Positions 37,579 to 49,995 of a stretch of 64,000 nt of DNA are shown here, piece by piece. The number at the start of each line of letters is the position of its first letter. The stretch's first letter is position 1. This DNA is from Pleomorphomonas koreensis DSM 23070 (GTDB lineage Bacteria; Pseudomonadota; Alphaproteobacteria; Rhizobiales; Pleomorphomonadaceae), in the NCBI RefSeq assembly GCF_000425185.1, contig NZ_AULH01000001.1, forward strand, positions 124,001-188,000. Reading direction: 5' to 3'. Position numbers and translations under genes: made by a program. The notes below the pieces were generated by a model. It made no database searches. It saw only the letters and a program-made list of their open reading frames with translations, and had not been told where the DNA came from.

Positions 37579-38544
37579 TCAGGCCGTCTCGACCTCGGCG
37601 CCGCCGAGCCGGCGGGCGAGGCCGGTTTCCCAGCCGAGGATGGCCTTCTTGCGGGTGAGGCCCCAATGGTAGCCGCAGAGGTCGCCTTCGCGGCCGAGCA
37701 CGCGGTGGCAGGGCACGACGAAGGACAAGGGGTTTCGCCCGACCGCCGAGCCGACGGCCCGCGCCGCCTTCGGATTGCCGATGTGGCGGGCGATGTCGGA
37801 ATAGGTCGTCGCCTTGCCGAGCGGGATGCGCAGCAGCGTTTCCCAGACGCGCACCTCGAAGTCCGAGCCGATGAACACCAGCCGGATCGGCCGGTCCTGC
37901 GACCAGACCGTCGGGTCGAACACCTGCCGCGCATAGGGCGCGGTCACCACGTCGTCCTCGACATAGGTGGCGGCCGGCCAGCGGGCGGCCATGTCGCGGA
38001 ACGCCTTGCGCTCCTCGCCGGGGTCGGCGAAGGCGATGCCGGCAAGGCCGCGGTCGGTGGCCATGACCAGCGCCGTGCCGAAGGGCGAGGCGTGGAAGCC
38101 GTAGGCGATGGTGACGCCGGCGCCGCGCGCCTTGTAGGCGCCGGGACTCAACGCCTCGTGCGTGACGAAGAGGTCGTGCAGCCGGCCGGGGCCGGACAGG
38201 CCGACCTCGTAGGCGGTATCGAGGATCGACGACGACTGGTCGAGCATCCGCCGCGCCTCGTCGAGGGTCAGCGCCTGCACGAAGGCCTTGGGCGTCAGGC
38301 CGGCCCAGCGGGTGAACAGGCGATGCAGGTGGCCGGCGTCGGTGCCGACGGCGGCGGCGATGGTCTCCAGCTCCGGCTGGTCGCGCCAGCGCTCGGAGAT
38401 GAAGCGGATGGTGTCGCGGACCAGTGCGTAGTCGCCGTGATCGCGGTCGAGCGTTACCTCGCCGGCCATCCGCATGCCTTCGTGCAGCCAGCTCGCCGAC
38501 ATCGGCGGGGCGGTCAGGTTGTCGGTCAGCGTAATGGCGTCCAT
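37579..38544 (-). CDS. AraC-type regulator fused to O6-methylguanine-DNA methyltransferase (Ada without N-terminal zinc domain)
   Basis: 321 residues from the ATG at 38544, chosen because GGAGG ends 5 bases before it. The first half is an AraC helix-turn-helix pair (about 40-145: IAAAVGTDAGHLHRLFTRWA, GLTPKAFVQALTLDEARRML). The second half is a methyltransferase of the Ogt/Ada-C type with the active-site motif NPLSFVVPCHRVLG (about 270) and GYHWGLTRKKAIL. The N-terminal Ada domain that senses methylphosphotriesters through a zinc-bound cysteine is absent, so the mode of activation must differ from E. coli Ada. Confidence 0.88.
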   Translation of the reverse strand: MDAITLTDNLTAPPMSASWLHEGMRMAGEVTLDRDHGDYALVRDTIRFISERWRDQPELETIAAAVGTDAGHLHRLFTRWAGLTPKAFVQALTLDEARRMLDQSSSILDTAYEVGLSGPGRLHDLFVTHEALSPGAYKARGAGVTIAYGFHASPFGTALVMATDRGLAGIAFADPGEERKAFRDMAARWPAATYVEDDVVTAPYARQVFDPTVWSQDRPIRLVFIGSDFEVRVWETLLRIPLGKATTYSDIARHIGNPKAARAVGSAVGRNPLSFVVPCHRVLGREGDLCGYHWGLTRKKAILGWETGLARRLGGAEVETA

Positions 38545-38734
38545 CGCATCCTCCATCGAGCGTGCGACACGAAGTTAGGGAGCGGCGAGCGGTCCAACCA
38601 CCCGATTTTCGCACGTCGGCCGAAAAAGCGCAAAAAAAGCGAGGGCGGCGGCCGGAGCGGCCGCCTGCTGACTCTCCCGGGCGGCAAATCCGGCTATAGA
38701 TGGCGGCGTTGCGCCCTGCCCGGAGTATCCTCTC

Positions 38735-39436
38735 GTGCCGAGAAAGCCCGCCGCCCCGTCCGAGGACATCGTCACGCCCGTCCCGCCGACGCCGCCGATG
38801 AGCGCCGCCGAGATCGAGGCGTTGTTCGCCCGCTTCCGGGAGGCCAACCCGGAGCCGAAGGGCGAGCTTCAGGCCGACAATCCCTACAAGCTGCTGGTCG
38901 CCGTGGTGCTGTCGGCGCAGACCACCGACGCCGGCGTCAACCGGGCGACGCGGCCGCTGTTTGAGACGGTCGACAGCCCGGCGAAGATGCTGGACTACGG
39001 CGAGGAACGGCTCGCCGAGGCGATCCGCACCATCGGCCTTTACCGCAACAAGGCGAAGAACGTCATCGCGCTGTCGGAAATCCTGGTGCGCGAGCACGGC
39101 GGCACGGTGCCGCGCGACCGGGCGGCGCTGGAGGCGCTGCCGGGCGTCGGCCGCAAGACGGCCAACGTCGTGCTCAACATCGCCTTCGGCGAGCCGACGA
39201 TGGCCGTCGACACCCATGTCTTCCGCGTCGCCAACCGGCTGGGCCTCGCTCCCGGCAAGACGCCGCTGGAGGTGGAACTCGGCCTCGAAAGGGTGGTGCC
39301 CGACGCCTATCGCCTCAACGCCCACCATTGGCTGATCCTGCATGGCCGTTACGTCTGCAAGGCGCGACGGCCCGAATGCGAGCGCTGCATCGTCGCCGAC
39401 CTCTGCCGCAGCCCGGAAAAGCGCCTGCCGATGTGA
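38735..39436 (+). CDS. nth: Endonuclease III
   Basis: Base-excision-repair DNA glycosylase/AP lyase for oxidised pyrimidines. 233 residues from a GTG at 38735, 9 bases after GGAG. The helix-hairpin-helix LPGVGRKTANVV carries the catalytic Lys (about 140), followed by AVDTHVFRVANRLGL with the catalytic Asp. The C-terminal iron-sulfur ligands are C-x6-C-x2-C-x5-C in VCKARRPECERCIVADLC. The N-terminal 25 residues are a Pro-rich extension. Next to the alkylation-repair fusion gene, divergently, a small DNA-repair grouping. Confidence 0.96.
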   Translation: MPRKPAAPSEDIVTPVPPTPPMSAAEIEALFARFREANPEPKGELQADNPYKLLVAVVLSAQTTDAGVNRATRPLFETVDSPAKMLDYGEERLAEAIRTIGLYRNKAKNVIALSEILVREHGGTVPRDRAALEALPGVGRKTANVVLNIAFGEPTMAVDTHVFRVANRLGLAPGKTPLEVELGLERVVPDAYRLNAHHWLILHGRYVCKARRPECERCIVADLCRSPEKRLPM

Positions 39437-39442
39437 GGCATG

Positions 39443-39470
39443 AAAAAAGCCCCGCCCTTGCGGGCGGGGC
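39443..39470 (-). terminator. Terminator of the nitroreductase gene
   Basis: GCCCCGCCC (39449-39457) pairs with GGGCGGGGC (39462-39470) around a 4-base loop. On the minus strand six T residues follow directly; on the plus strand it lies just after nth and may also serve it. Confidence 0.8.
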
Positions 39471-39493
39471 CGGAGTTTCGACGAGGCCCGAGG

Positions 39494-40087
39494 TCAGGCG
39501 ATGCGGGCGTATTCGTCGAAGGCAAGGCGCGGCAGGCGCGGGAACAGCGACGCCTTGTCGCCGTAGCCGAGATTGAGCACCAGGAAGGTCTTGACGCGGC
39601 TGTCGGGGAAGAAGGCGGCGTCGATGGCGGCGGCGTCGAAGCCGGCCATCGGGCCGACGTCGAGGCCGAGCGCCCGGGCGGCCATCGTCAGGTAGCCGAC
39701 CTGCAATGACGCCGACCGCAGCGCCGAGAACTGCAGCCGCTCGTCGGGCGAGCCGGCATACCAGGAGCGGGCGTCGGCGTGCGGGAAGGTCTTCGGCAGC
39801 ATCTCGTAGAAATCGAGGTCGTAGCCGGCGATCACCGACACCGGCGCCGTCTTCGTCTTCTCCTGGTTGCCGGGCGCCATGGCGGCGAGCAGCTTCGCCT
39901 TGGCCTCGGGCGATTTGACGAAGACGAAGCGGCCGGGCAGCGTGTTGGCCTCGGTGGGGCCGAGGCTGACCAGTTCGGCCAGCGTCTTCAGCGTGGCATC
40001 GCTGACCGGCTTGTCGAGAAAGCCGTTGTAGGAGCGGCCGTCGCGGAACAGGCGGTCGAGGGTGTCGTCGGCGAGAAGGGCGGACAT
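39494..40087 (-). CDS. Nitroreductase-family protein, RutE (malonic semialdehyde reductase)-like
   Basis: FMN-binding nitroreductase fold, 197 residues from the ATG at 40087. Strong resemblance from memory to RutE: RSYNGFLDKPVSDATL, GPTEANTLPGRFVFVKSP, GNQEKTKTAPVSVIAGYD, LPKTFPHADARSWYAGSP, ARALGLDVGPMAGFD and YGDKASLFPRLPRL. RutE reduces malonic semialdehyde to 3-hydroxypropionate in uracil catabolism, but no other rut gene is nearby, so the role here may be a related aldehyde or quinone/nitro reduction. Confidence 0.8.
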   Translation of the reverse strand: MSALLADDTLDRLFRDGRSYNGFLDKPVSDATLKTLAELVSLGPTEANTLPGRFVFVKSPEAKAKLLAAMAPGNQEKTKTAPVSVIAGYDLDFYEMLPKTFPHADARSWYAGSPDERLQFSALRSASLQVGYLTMAARALGLDVGPMAGFDAAAIDAAFFPDSRVKTFLVLNLGYGDKASLFPRLPRLAFDEYARIA

Positions 40088-40264
40088 CAAAAAACCTTTC
40101 GGGAGGGAAAGCGAAAAACCACCCCCGAGTTAGGCGGGCCGCCGGCGACCGCATAGTCCACGATCGGCTGACAGATTGTTCGCTGAAAGTGTCCAATAAC
40201 GGAAATGCGCCGGCGATTGCCCGCATTTCACGCCATTCTCACGATCTCTTGAAGAGCGCGGCTC

Positions 40265-40301
40265 CCAAAACGAAACCGCCGCCGGGCGGAACCGGCGGCG
40301 G
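40265..40301 (-). terminator. Terminator of the nfu gene
   Basis: CCGCCGCCGG (40276-40285) pairs with CCGGCGGCGG (40292-40301) around a 6-base loop. The minus-strand tail is TTTCGTTTTGG, 25 bases after the nfu stop. Confidence 0.8.
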
Positions 40302-40325
40302 CTGGACAGGCGATGCGATGGTCGG

Positions 40326-40880
40326 TCAGGCGACGGCGCGCACCTCGCGCACATCCGGCAGGAAGTGGCGCAGCAGGTTCTGGATGCCGTTCCTGAGCGT
40401 CGCCGTCGACGACGGACAGCCGGCGCAGGCGCCGCGCATGTTGAGGTAGACGACGCCGTCCTTGTAGGCGCGGAAGGTGATGTCGCCGCCGTCAGCGGCC
40501 ACCGCCGGGCGAACGCGGGTGTCGAGCAGCTCCTTGATCGACGACACCGTGTCGGCGTCGGCCGGATCGAAGTCCTCGTCGCCGGCCGCCGCCTCGGCGC
40601 CGGTCAGGATCGGCGCGCCGGACATGAAGTGCTCCATGATGACGCCGAGCACCGCCGGCTTCAGGTGCGCCCAGTCGCCGGTGCGGGTGGTGACGGTGAT
40701 GAAGTCGGCGCCGAAGAAAACGCCGGACACGCCGGGAATGTCGTAGAGGGCGGCGGCGAGCGGCGAGGCGGCCGCTTCCTCGGCCGTCAGGAACTCGCGC
40801 GGGTTGCCTTCGAGCACGACGCGCCCCGGCAGGAACTTCAGCGTCGCCGGATTGGGCGTGGACTCGGTCTGGATGAACAT
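40326..40880 (-). CDS. NifU-like iron-sulfur scaffold protein (Nfu)
   Basis: 184 residues. The N-terminal Nfu_N domain (MFIQTESTPNPATLKFLPGR, GVFFGADFITVTT) occupies about 1-87. The C-terminal NifU-like domain (about 105-180) has the cluster-binding C-x-x-C in RGACAGCPSSTATLRNGI. This is the NFU1 type that carries 4Fe-4S clusters to target enzymes, not the nitrogenase NifU. Preceded on the same strand by usp, trpS, murJ and glnD; the 110-base leader is A+T-richer than the surroundings, and I found no certain operator in it. Confidence 0.93.
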   Translation of the reverse strand: MFIQTESTPNPATLKFLPGRVVLEGNPREFLTAEEAAASPLAAALYDIPGVSGVFFGADFITVTTRTGDWAHLKPAVLGVIMEHFMSGAPILTGAEAAAGDEDFDPADADTVSSIKELLDTRVRPAVAADGGDITFRAYKDGVVYLNMRGACAGCPSSTATLRNGIQNLLRHFLPDVREVRAVA

Positions 40881-40990
40881 CGGATGGGCTCCTCAGGCTC
40901 GCCTGATTGGAATTTCTCTAAACTTCATTATGAAAGGATAGTTCCAGTATTGCAACTGAACAATCGGTGAACCTGCGGACATGGCGCCAT

Positions 40991-41488
40991 TCACGCCACG
41001 GCGGCGATGTCCTCGTCGTCCAGATCGCCGGGCACGATGGTCACCGGGATGGGGAAGGGCGGCGCGGCGCGGGCGGCGATCGAGCTGACCAGCGGTCCCG
41101 GCCCCTCGCTGCCGGTGCCGGCGGCCAGCACCAGGATGGCGACGTCGCGGTCGTCGTCGATCAGCCGGTGAATGGCTTCGGCCGGCTGTCCCTCGCGGAT
41201 CACCAGTTCGGCGTCGACGCCGGGCGCGAAGGCGTGCACACGCTCGGCGGTGGCGGCGAGCCGCTGCCGCGCCTCGTCCATCGCCTCGGCCCGCATCATC
41301 TCCTCGACGCCGCGCCAGTGCTGGAAGTCGCCCGGCGGGATGACGTAGAGCAGCACCACGGCGCCGGCCGTGTGGATGGCGCGCGTCGCCGCGTAGACGA
41401 CGGCCCGGTCGCATTCGGGCGTGTCGTCGACGACGCAGAGGAACTTGCGGCGGTGGCCCTCTTCGCGGGCGAGGCGGCGTGAAACCAT
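40991..41488 (-). CDS. Universal stress protein (UspA family)
   Basis: 165 residues, one Usp domain: FLCVVDDTPECDRAVVYAAT at the start, VVLLYVIPPGDFQHW, and the nucleotide-loop region VLAAGTGSEGPGPLVSSIAA near residue 125. The G-2x-G-9x-G(S/T) ATP-binding pattern is only partly kept. It lies between trpS and nfu on the same strand, a conserved position in Hyphomicrobiales. Function beyond a general stress role cannot be inferred. Confidence 0.88.
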   Translation of the reverse strand: MVSRRLAREEGHRRKFLCVVDDTPECDRAVVYAATRAIHTAGAVVLLYVIPPGDFQHWRGVEEMMRAEAMDEARQRLAATAERVHAFAPGVDAELVIREGQPAEAIHRLIDDDRDVAILVLAAGTGSEGPGPLVSSIAARAAPPFPIPVTIVPGDLDDEDIAAVA

Positions 41489-41502
41489 GGCCGGAGAGTA
41501 GC

Positions 41503-41534
41503 AGAAGGCCGGCGCCGCACAAGCCGCGCCGGCC
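41503..41534 (-). terminator. Possible terminator after trpS
   Basis: GGCCGGCGC (41507-41515) pairs with GCGCCGGCC (41526-41534), 9 pairs, 25 bases after the trpS stop; the minus-strand tail TTCTGCT is weak. Confidence 0.4.
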
Positions 41535-41559
41535 CTGGTTTGCCGTCGTTTTGCCGCTG

Positions 41560-42612
41560 TCAGCGCCGCTTGCGGCTCTGGATGAAGCCGATGATGTCGC
41601 GCACGTCGTCCATCACCTTGCCGGCGATGGCGCCGGCCCGCTCCGAGCCGTCGGCGAGCACGGCGTCGATGTGGTCGGGCTCGGCCAGCAGCGCCTTCAT
41701 CCGGTCGTTGATCGGCGACAGCACGGAGACCGCCAGGTCGGCCAGCGCCGGCTTGAAGGCCGAGAACTGCGAGCCGCCGTGGTCCCTCAGCACCGCCTCC
41801 TTCGTCGTGTCGGCGAGCGCCGCGTAGAGGGTGACGAGGTTGTCGGCGTCCGGCCGCTCCTTGAGGCCGTCCACCTCGGAGGGCAGCGGTTCAGGATCGG
41901 TGCGGGCCTTGCGGATCTTCTGGGCAATGGCGTCGCTGTTATCGGTGAGGTTGATGCGCGAGTAGTCCGACGGATCGGACTTCGACATCTTCTTGGTACC
42001 GTCGCGAAGGCTCATGACGCGCGGCGCCGGCCCCTGCGTCAGCGGTTCGGGCAGCGGGAAATAGCCCTCCTCGGCGTTATGGCCGTTGGCGGCGATCGAG
42101 GCGGCGAAGTCGTTGTTGAACTTGACGGCGACGTCGCGGGTCAGCTCGAGGTGCTGCTTCTGGTCCTCGCCGACCGGCACGTGCGTCGCCCGGTAGACGA
42201 GGATGTCGGCGGCCATCAGGCTGGGGTAGGCGAACAGGCCCACCGAGACGTTCTCGCGGTCCTTGCCGGCCTTCTCCTTGAACTGCGTCATGCGGTTGAG
42301 CCAGCCCATGCGGGCGACGCAGTTGAACACCCAGGCCAGCTCGGCGTGCTCGGGCACCTGGCTCTGGTTGAAGACGATGTTCTTCACCGGGTCGATGCCG
42401 GCGGCGAGGAAGGCGGCGGTCACCTCGCGGATCTGCTTCTTGAGTTCGAAGGGATCCTGCCAGACGGTGATGGCATGCTCGTCGACCACGCAGTAGATGC
42501 AGTCGTGCGTCGCCTGCATTTCCACGAAGCGCTTGATGGCGCCGAGATAATTGCCGAGATGGAGATTGCCGGTGGGCTGGACACCGGAGAAGACGAGAGG
42601 CTTGAAGGGCAT
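41560..42612 (-). CDS. trpS: Tryptophan-tRNA ligase
   Basis: Class I synthetase charging tRNA-Trp. 350 residues from the ATG at 42612 ([20 protein letters not shown]); the longer open frame upstream is antisense noise over murJ. The HIGH-like motif is [11 protein letters not shown], with [47 protein letters not shown] and the KMSKS loop [12 protein letters not shown]. It follows murJ after 104 bases. Confidence 0.97.
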   Translation of the reverse strand: MPFKPLVFSGVQPTGNLHLGNYLGAIKRFVEMQATHDCIYCVVDEHAITVWQDPFELKKQIREVTAAFLAAGIDPVKNIVFNQSQVPEHAELAWVFNCVARMGWLNRMTQFKEKAGKDRENVSVGLFAYPSLMAADILVYRATHVPVGEDQKQHLELTRDVAVKFNNDFAASIAANGHNAEEGYFPLPEPLTQGPAPRVMSLRDGTKKMSKSDPSDYSRINLTDNSDAIAQKIRKARTDPEPLPSEVDGLKERPDADNLVTLYAALADTTKEAVLRDHGGSQFSAFKPALADLAVSVLSPINDRMKALLAEPDHIDAVLADGSERAGAIAGKVMDDVRDIIGFIQSRKRR

Positions 42613-42716
42613 CGGTTTGGACCCGAGTAAGAAGGTTGCTGTCCGCGCCGGTGGTGGAACCGGGCGGTGCGGACTTATGGACCGCCGGCGCTGGAACCGC
42701 AAGGCGGAAGAACGGC

Positions 42717-44285
42717 TCAGCCGCTCCGGCCGCGGGCCAGCACCGCCTTCAGGTAGCGACGGACGTCGACGGCGCCGGTCAGCACCGTGGCAAGGCCGTA
42801 GACCGCCATGCCCCAGAGGCAGAGCAGCAGAAGCCACAGGCCCTGGGCCAGTTGCCGGCCGCCGGTGAGGTGGGCGTCGATCAGGCTTTCGCCGCCGAGC
42901 AGCGCCGCTCCCATCATCAGGCTGGCGACGGCGAGCAACGTCAGGCGGCGCAGGAGCAGCGCGTCGGCCTTGAAGTGGCCGCGGCGGATGAGTTCGATCA
43001 CCAGCATGACGGCGTTGACCCAGGCGGCCAGCGAGGTGGCGGCGGCGATGCCGACGTGGCCGATGAACGGAAACAGGGCGAGCGAGGCGACGATGTTGAC
43101 GGCCACGGAGATGCCGCCCTGGATGGTCGGCGTGCGGGTGTCCTCGCGGGCGTAGAAGGACGGCTGGAATACCTTGATGGCGACGAAGGCCGGCAGGCCG
43201 GCGGCAAAGGCGATCAGCGCGTCGGCGGTGGCAACGGTGTCGGCGGCGGTGAAGGCGCCGCGCTCGAACAGCACGCGCATGATGGTGTAGGGAATGGCGC
43301 AGAGGGCGACGGTGGCCGGCAGCGTCAGCGCCATGGCGAATTCCAGCGCCCGGTTCTGGGTGTGGAAGATGCTGTCCAGGCTGTCGCTGCGCACGCGTCG
43401 GGTGAGGTCGGGCAGCAGCACGACGCCGATGGCGACGCCGATCACTCCGAGCGGCAGCTGGTAGATGCGGTCGGCGAAGTACAGCCAGGACACGGCGCTC
43501 GCCTGCATCGAGGCGATGATGGTGCCGACCACGATGTTGATCTGGGTGATGCCGCCGGAGATCACGCCGGGGATGCCGAGCGTCACGAAGCGGCGGACGT
43601 TGTCGTTGTAGCGCGGCCTCGTCAGCGACATCGGAAAGCCGATCCACCACAGCGAGCCGCCGACGGCGATCAGTTGGGCGATGCCGGAAATGCACACCGC
43701 CCAGGACAGCGTGTAGGCGGCCTCCGGCGTGCCGGCCCAGTTCTCCCACCAGATCAGCACGAGGGCGGCGACCAGGATGACGTTGAGCAGCGACGGCGCG
43801 AAGGCGGCGACGGCGAAGCGGCCGAAGGATTGCAGCATGCCGGCCGCCATGGCGGTCAAGGACATGCAGGCGAGATAGGGGAACATCACCCGCGTCATGA
43901 ACTCGGCGGCGGCGAACTTGTCGGGATCGGCGACGAAGCCGGGGGCGAGGATGCCGACCAGCCAGGGCGCGCCGACCTCGGCCAGCGCCGTGACGACGAC
44001 GAGGGCCAGCAGGAACACCGCGAGGATGTCCTCGGCCAGCGCCCGCGCCGACACCTTGCCACCCTCGGCGAGCGCCCGGCCGAACAGCGGCACGAAGGCC
44101 GAGGAGAAGGCGCCCTCGGCAAACAGCCGGCGGAACAGATTGGGCAGGCGGAAGGCGACGAAGAAGGCGTCGGCGATCGGTCCGGAGCCCAGCATGTTGG
44201 CCATGAACACGTCGCGCACGAAGCCGAGCAGGCGCGAGGACAGCGTGGCGCCGCCCACCGTCACGAAGTTCTTGACCAGACTCAT
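42717..44285 (-). CDS. murJ: Lipid II flippase MurJ
   Basis: MOP-superfamily membrane protein that moves lipid II across the inner membrane for peptidoglycan synthesis. 522 residues and about 14 hydrophobic segments. N-terminal family block [20 protein letters not shown] then FMANMLGSG and [30 protein letters not shown] and [20 protein letters not shown] further on. Between glnD and trpS on the same strand. Confidence 0.96.
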   Translation of the reverse strand: MSLVKNFVTVGGATLSSRLLGFVRDVFMANMLGSGPIADAFFVAFRLPNLFRRLFAEGAFSSAFVPLFGRALAEGGKVSARALAEDILAVFLLALVVVTALAEVGAPWLVGILAPGFVADPDKFAAAEFMTRVMFPYLACMSLTAMAAGMLQSFGRFAVAAFAPSLLNVILVAALVLIWWENWAGTPEAAYTLSWAVCISGIAQLIAVGGSLWWIGFPMSLTRPRYNDNVRRFVTLGIPGVISGGITQINIVVGTIIASMQASAVSWLYFADRIYQLPLGVIGVAIGVVLLPDLTRRVRSDSLDSIFHTQNRALEFAMALTLPATVALCAIPYTIMRVLFERGAFTAADTVATADALIAFAAGLPAFVAIKVFQPSFYAREDTRTPTIQGGISVAVNIVASLALFPFIGHVGIAAATSLAAWVNAVMLVIELIRRGHFKADALLLRRLTLLAVASLMMGAALLGGESLIDAHLTGGRQLAQGLWLLLLCLWGMAVYGLATVLTGAVDVRRYLKAVLARGRSG

Positions 44286-44324
44286 CGGGTTTTGCTCGCA
44301 GGGGTTCTCAGCATTGGGCGGCGT

Positions 44325-47099
44325 TCATTCTCCGGCGGCCTTCTTCGGCGGATGGACATCCTCGCCGTCGACGGCGGCGAGAATGCGCCGGCGGATCGCC
44401 GCCTGCTTGGCGCCGGACTGGATCTTCAGCTTGGTGAGGTCGGTGACGTAGAACACGTCGACCGCCCGCTCGCCGAAGGTGGCGATATGCGCCGAGGCGA
44501 TGTTGAGGTTGAGGTCGCTCATCGCAGTGGTCACGTCGTAGAGCAGGCCCGGCCGGTCGAGGCAGGACACCTCCAGCACCGACAGGCTGGCCGACAGCGT
44601 GTTGTCGAAGCGGATCTCGGTCGGCACGCTGAACGCCTTGCTCGGCTTGCGCTGGCCGACGCGGCGGGCGACGATCTCCGGCAGCCTCTCGCGGCCTTCC
44701 AGCGCCGCTTCGATCATCTTCAGCACGCGGTCGGCGCGGCGGAACTCGTCGGCGTCCTCGGGGAACTCGCGGTTGATCAGGATGGTATCGAGGGCGAGGC
44801 CGTCGGTGGTGGTGTAGATCTGGGCGTCGGCGATGTTGACGCCGGCCGCCGCGCAGGCGCCGGTGATGGTGGAGAGGAGCCGCGGATGGTCGGGCGCCAC
44901 CACGACCAGCTCGGTGATCGCCTCGAACTTCTTGGTCGACCAGGTGGTGGCGAGCCGCCGGCCGGTGCCCTGCATGGACTTGAGAAGGCGAGCGTGCATC
45001 ACTTTCTCGGGAAGGTCGACCCTCAGCCAGTAGGGGGCGAAGTGACGGCCGCCGTAGTCGGCGAGTTCCGCCTCGCTCCAGTCGGTCAATTCGGCGGCAA
45101 GCTCGGCCTTGGCGGCGGCGACGCGCTGGTCGCGCGACAGCTTGGAATGGCCGCCGAGCAGATAGGGTTCGGTCTCGTAGAACAGCGTCCTCAGAAGCTG
45201 GCCCTTCCAGCCGTTCCAGACGCCGGGGCCGACCGCCTTGATGTCGGCGACGGTGAGCAGCAGCAGCATGCGCAGCTTCTCCACCGTCTGCACCACGGCG
45301 GCGAAGTCGCGGATGGTCTGGCGGTCGGAAAGATCGCGCGACTGGGCGATCATCGACATCACCAGGTGGTTCTCCACCAGCCAGGCGAGCTGGTCGGTCT
45401 CGCCGGGCGAGAAGCCGAAGCGCGGGCCGAGGCGGCGGGCGATCTTGGCGCCGGCGGTCGAATGATCCTCGACGCGGCCCTTGGCGATGTCGTGCAGGAA
45501 CAGCGCGAGGTAGAGCAGCTTGCGGTTGGCGATGGTCGGGAACAGCTCGGTGGCCAGCGGATGGTCGTTCTGGTCCTCGCCGCGCTCGATCTGGGTCAAG
45601 AGGCCGATCGCCCGGAGCGTGTGCTCGTCGACGGTGTAGTGGTGATACATGTTGAACTGCATCATCGCCACGACGCGGCCGAACTCGTGGATGAAGCGGC
45701 CGAGCACGCCGGTCTCGTTCATCGCCCTCAGCACCGTCTCGGCATGCTTCTTGGAGCTGAGCACGTCGAGAAAGATGCGGTTGGCCTCCTCGTTGTCCCG
45801 GAGGTCGGCGTCGATCAGCCGGAGCGAGCGGGTGATCAGCTTCAGCGCGTCCGGGTGGAAGTCGAGGCCGGTGCGGTCGGCGACGGCGAAGATCCTGAGC
45901 AGGTTGACCGGATCGCGCTCGAACACCCGCTCGTCGGTCACCGACAGGCGGTCGTTGTCGATGATGAACTGCGGCGTGCCGGGCAGCGACTTCTTGCGCC
46001 GGCGGAAGGTGTGGTGCAGCACCCGGTCGAGCATCGGCTTGGGCTTGGCGTGCATCTCCTCGAGCGCCGCGCAGAAGATGCGGGTGAGATCGCCGACGTC
46101 TTTCGCCACCAGGAAATAGTGCTTCATGAAGCGCTCGACCGGTTCCAGGCCGGGGTGCTCCTGGTAGCCGAGCAATTCGGCGATCTCGCGCTGGTTCTCG
46201 AAGCCGAGCCGGTCGTCGGCGCGGTTGGTGACGAAGTGGAGGTTGCAGCGCACCGCCCACAGGAACTCCTCGCACTTGTGGAAGCGCTGCAGCTCCTTCT
46301 GCGAGAACACTCCGTGCTTGACCAGTTCGTCGGCGCTGAAGGCGCGATAGAAGTATTTGGCGATCCAGAACAGCGTGTGCAGGTCGCGCAGGCCGCCCTT
46401 GCCGTCCTTGACGTTGGGTTCGACGAGATAGCGCGAGGTGCCGGCCCGCCGGTGGCGCTCGTCGCGCTCGGCCAGCTTGGCCTGGATGAACTCGGGGCCG
46501 GTGCCCCTCACCACCTCGGCGTTGAAGCGGCTGACCATCTCGGCGTAGAGGTCGCGGTCGCCGAGGATGAAGCGCGCTTCGAGGAGCGCCGTGCGGATGG
46601 TCATGTCGGCGCGGCCGAGCCGGATGCAGTCCTCGACGCGCCGCGTCGAGTGGCCGACCTTGAAGCCGATGTCCCAGAGGAAATACAGGATGTGCTCCAG
46701 CACCTTGTCGGCCAGCGGCTGCGGCTTCGGCGGCAGCAGGAACAGCAGATCGACATCCGACGACGGCGCCAGCGTGGCGCGGCCGTAGCCGCCGACCGCC
46801 ACGACGGCGATCCTGTCATCGCAGCCGGGAAAGACGCGGGTGATCGTGTGATGATGGATGACGCGGATCAAGAGGTCGACCAGCGCCGACAGCCGGCGGG
46901 CGCAGCCGACGCCGTCGCGGTCGTTGCGCAGCCGGTCGCGCGCCGCCGCCCGTCCCTCCTGGTTGGCCCGCTTCAGGGCGGCCAGCAGCTCGGGCCGCGG
47001 ATCGGCGCCGGACAGCGTCGCCCGCTGGAAAATGGCGGCCATCTCGGCGTTGAGCGCCCGCTCGTCGATCAGGGAAGCGGCTTCCGGAAATTTGATCAT
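44325..47099 (-). CDS. glnD: Bifunctional uridylyltransferase/uridylyl-removing enzyme GlnD
   Basis: Nitrogen-status sensor that uridylylates PII proteins when glutamine is low and removes UMP when it is high. 924 residues from the ATG at 47099 (a TTG 9 bases upstream is possible). Nucleotidyltransferase motif VGGYGRATLAPSSDVDLLFL near 105-125; the HD domain (LFLHDIAKGRVEDHS, about 515) for UMP removal; two C-terminal ACT domains (ITELVVVAPDHPRLLSTITG and VLEVSCLDRPGLLYDVTTAM) that bind glutamine. First gene of the glnD-murJ-trpS-usp-nfu run. Confidence 0.97.
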   Translation of the reverse strand: MIKFPEAASLIDERALNAEMAAIFQRATLSGADPRPELLAALKRANQEGRAAARDRLRNDRDGVGCARRLSALVDLLIRVIHHHTITRVFPGCDDRIAVVAVGGYGRATLAPSSDVDLLFLLPPKPQPLADKVLEHILYFLWDIGFKVGHSTRRVEDCIRLGRADMTIRTALLEARFILGDRDLYAEMVSRFNAEVVRGTGPEFIQAKLAERDERHRRAGTSRYLVEPNVKDGKGGLRDLHTLFWIAKYFYRAFSADELVKHGVFSQKELQRFHKCEEFLWAVRCNLHFVTNRADDRLGFENQREIAELLGYQEHPGLEPVERFMKHYFLVAKDVGDLTRIFCAALEEMHAKPKPMLDRVLHHTFRRRKKSLPGTPQFIIDNDRLSVTDERVFERDPVNLLRIFAVADRTGLDFHPDALKLITRSLRLIDADLRDNEEANRIFLDVLSSKKHAETVLRAMNETGVLGRFIHEFGRVVAMMQFNMYHHYTVDEHTLRAIGLLTQIERGEDQNDHPLATELFPTIANRKLLYLALFLHDIAKGRVEDHSTAGAKIARRLGPRFGFSPGETDQLAWLVENHLVMSMIAQSRDLSDRQTIRDFAAVVQTVEKLRMLLLLTVADIKAVGPGVWNGWKGQLLRTLFYETEPYLLGGHSKLSRDQRVAAAKAELAAELTDWSEAELADYGGRHFAPYWLRVDLPEKVMHARLLKSMQGTGRRLATTWSTKKFEAITELVVVAPDHPRLLSTITGACAAAGVNIADAQIYTTTDGLALDTILINREFPEDADEFRRADRVLKMIEAALEGRERLPEIVARRVGQRKPSKAFSVPTEIRFDNTLSASLSVLEVSCLDRPGLLYDVTTAMSDLNLNIASAHIATFGERAVDVFYVTDLTKLKIQSGAKQAAIRRRILAAVDGEDVHPPKKAAGE

Positions 47100-47170
47100 C
47101 GGCGGCAATCACCTTCTGGACGGCGGACGCGACTCCCTGACGAGATCGATAGTCGGCGCGCCGCCAACAA

Positions 47171-49909
<2,739 letters not shown>

Positions 49910-49995
49910 GACGGCGGAAGCTAGCAAAGGCCGCGCCGCTTTTCACGCGGCAAATGGCCGGCCAGCCCGGTTATCCCGCCATCAGGGCGCCGCCG

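Noticed and set aside
40893-40925. An 11-codon frame (MKFREIPIRRA) just before nfu
   Set aside because: It has no ribosome site and nothing suggests translation; probably chance.
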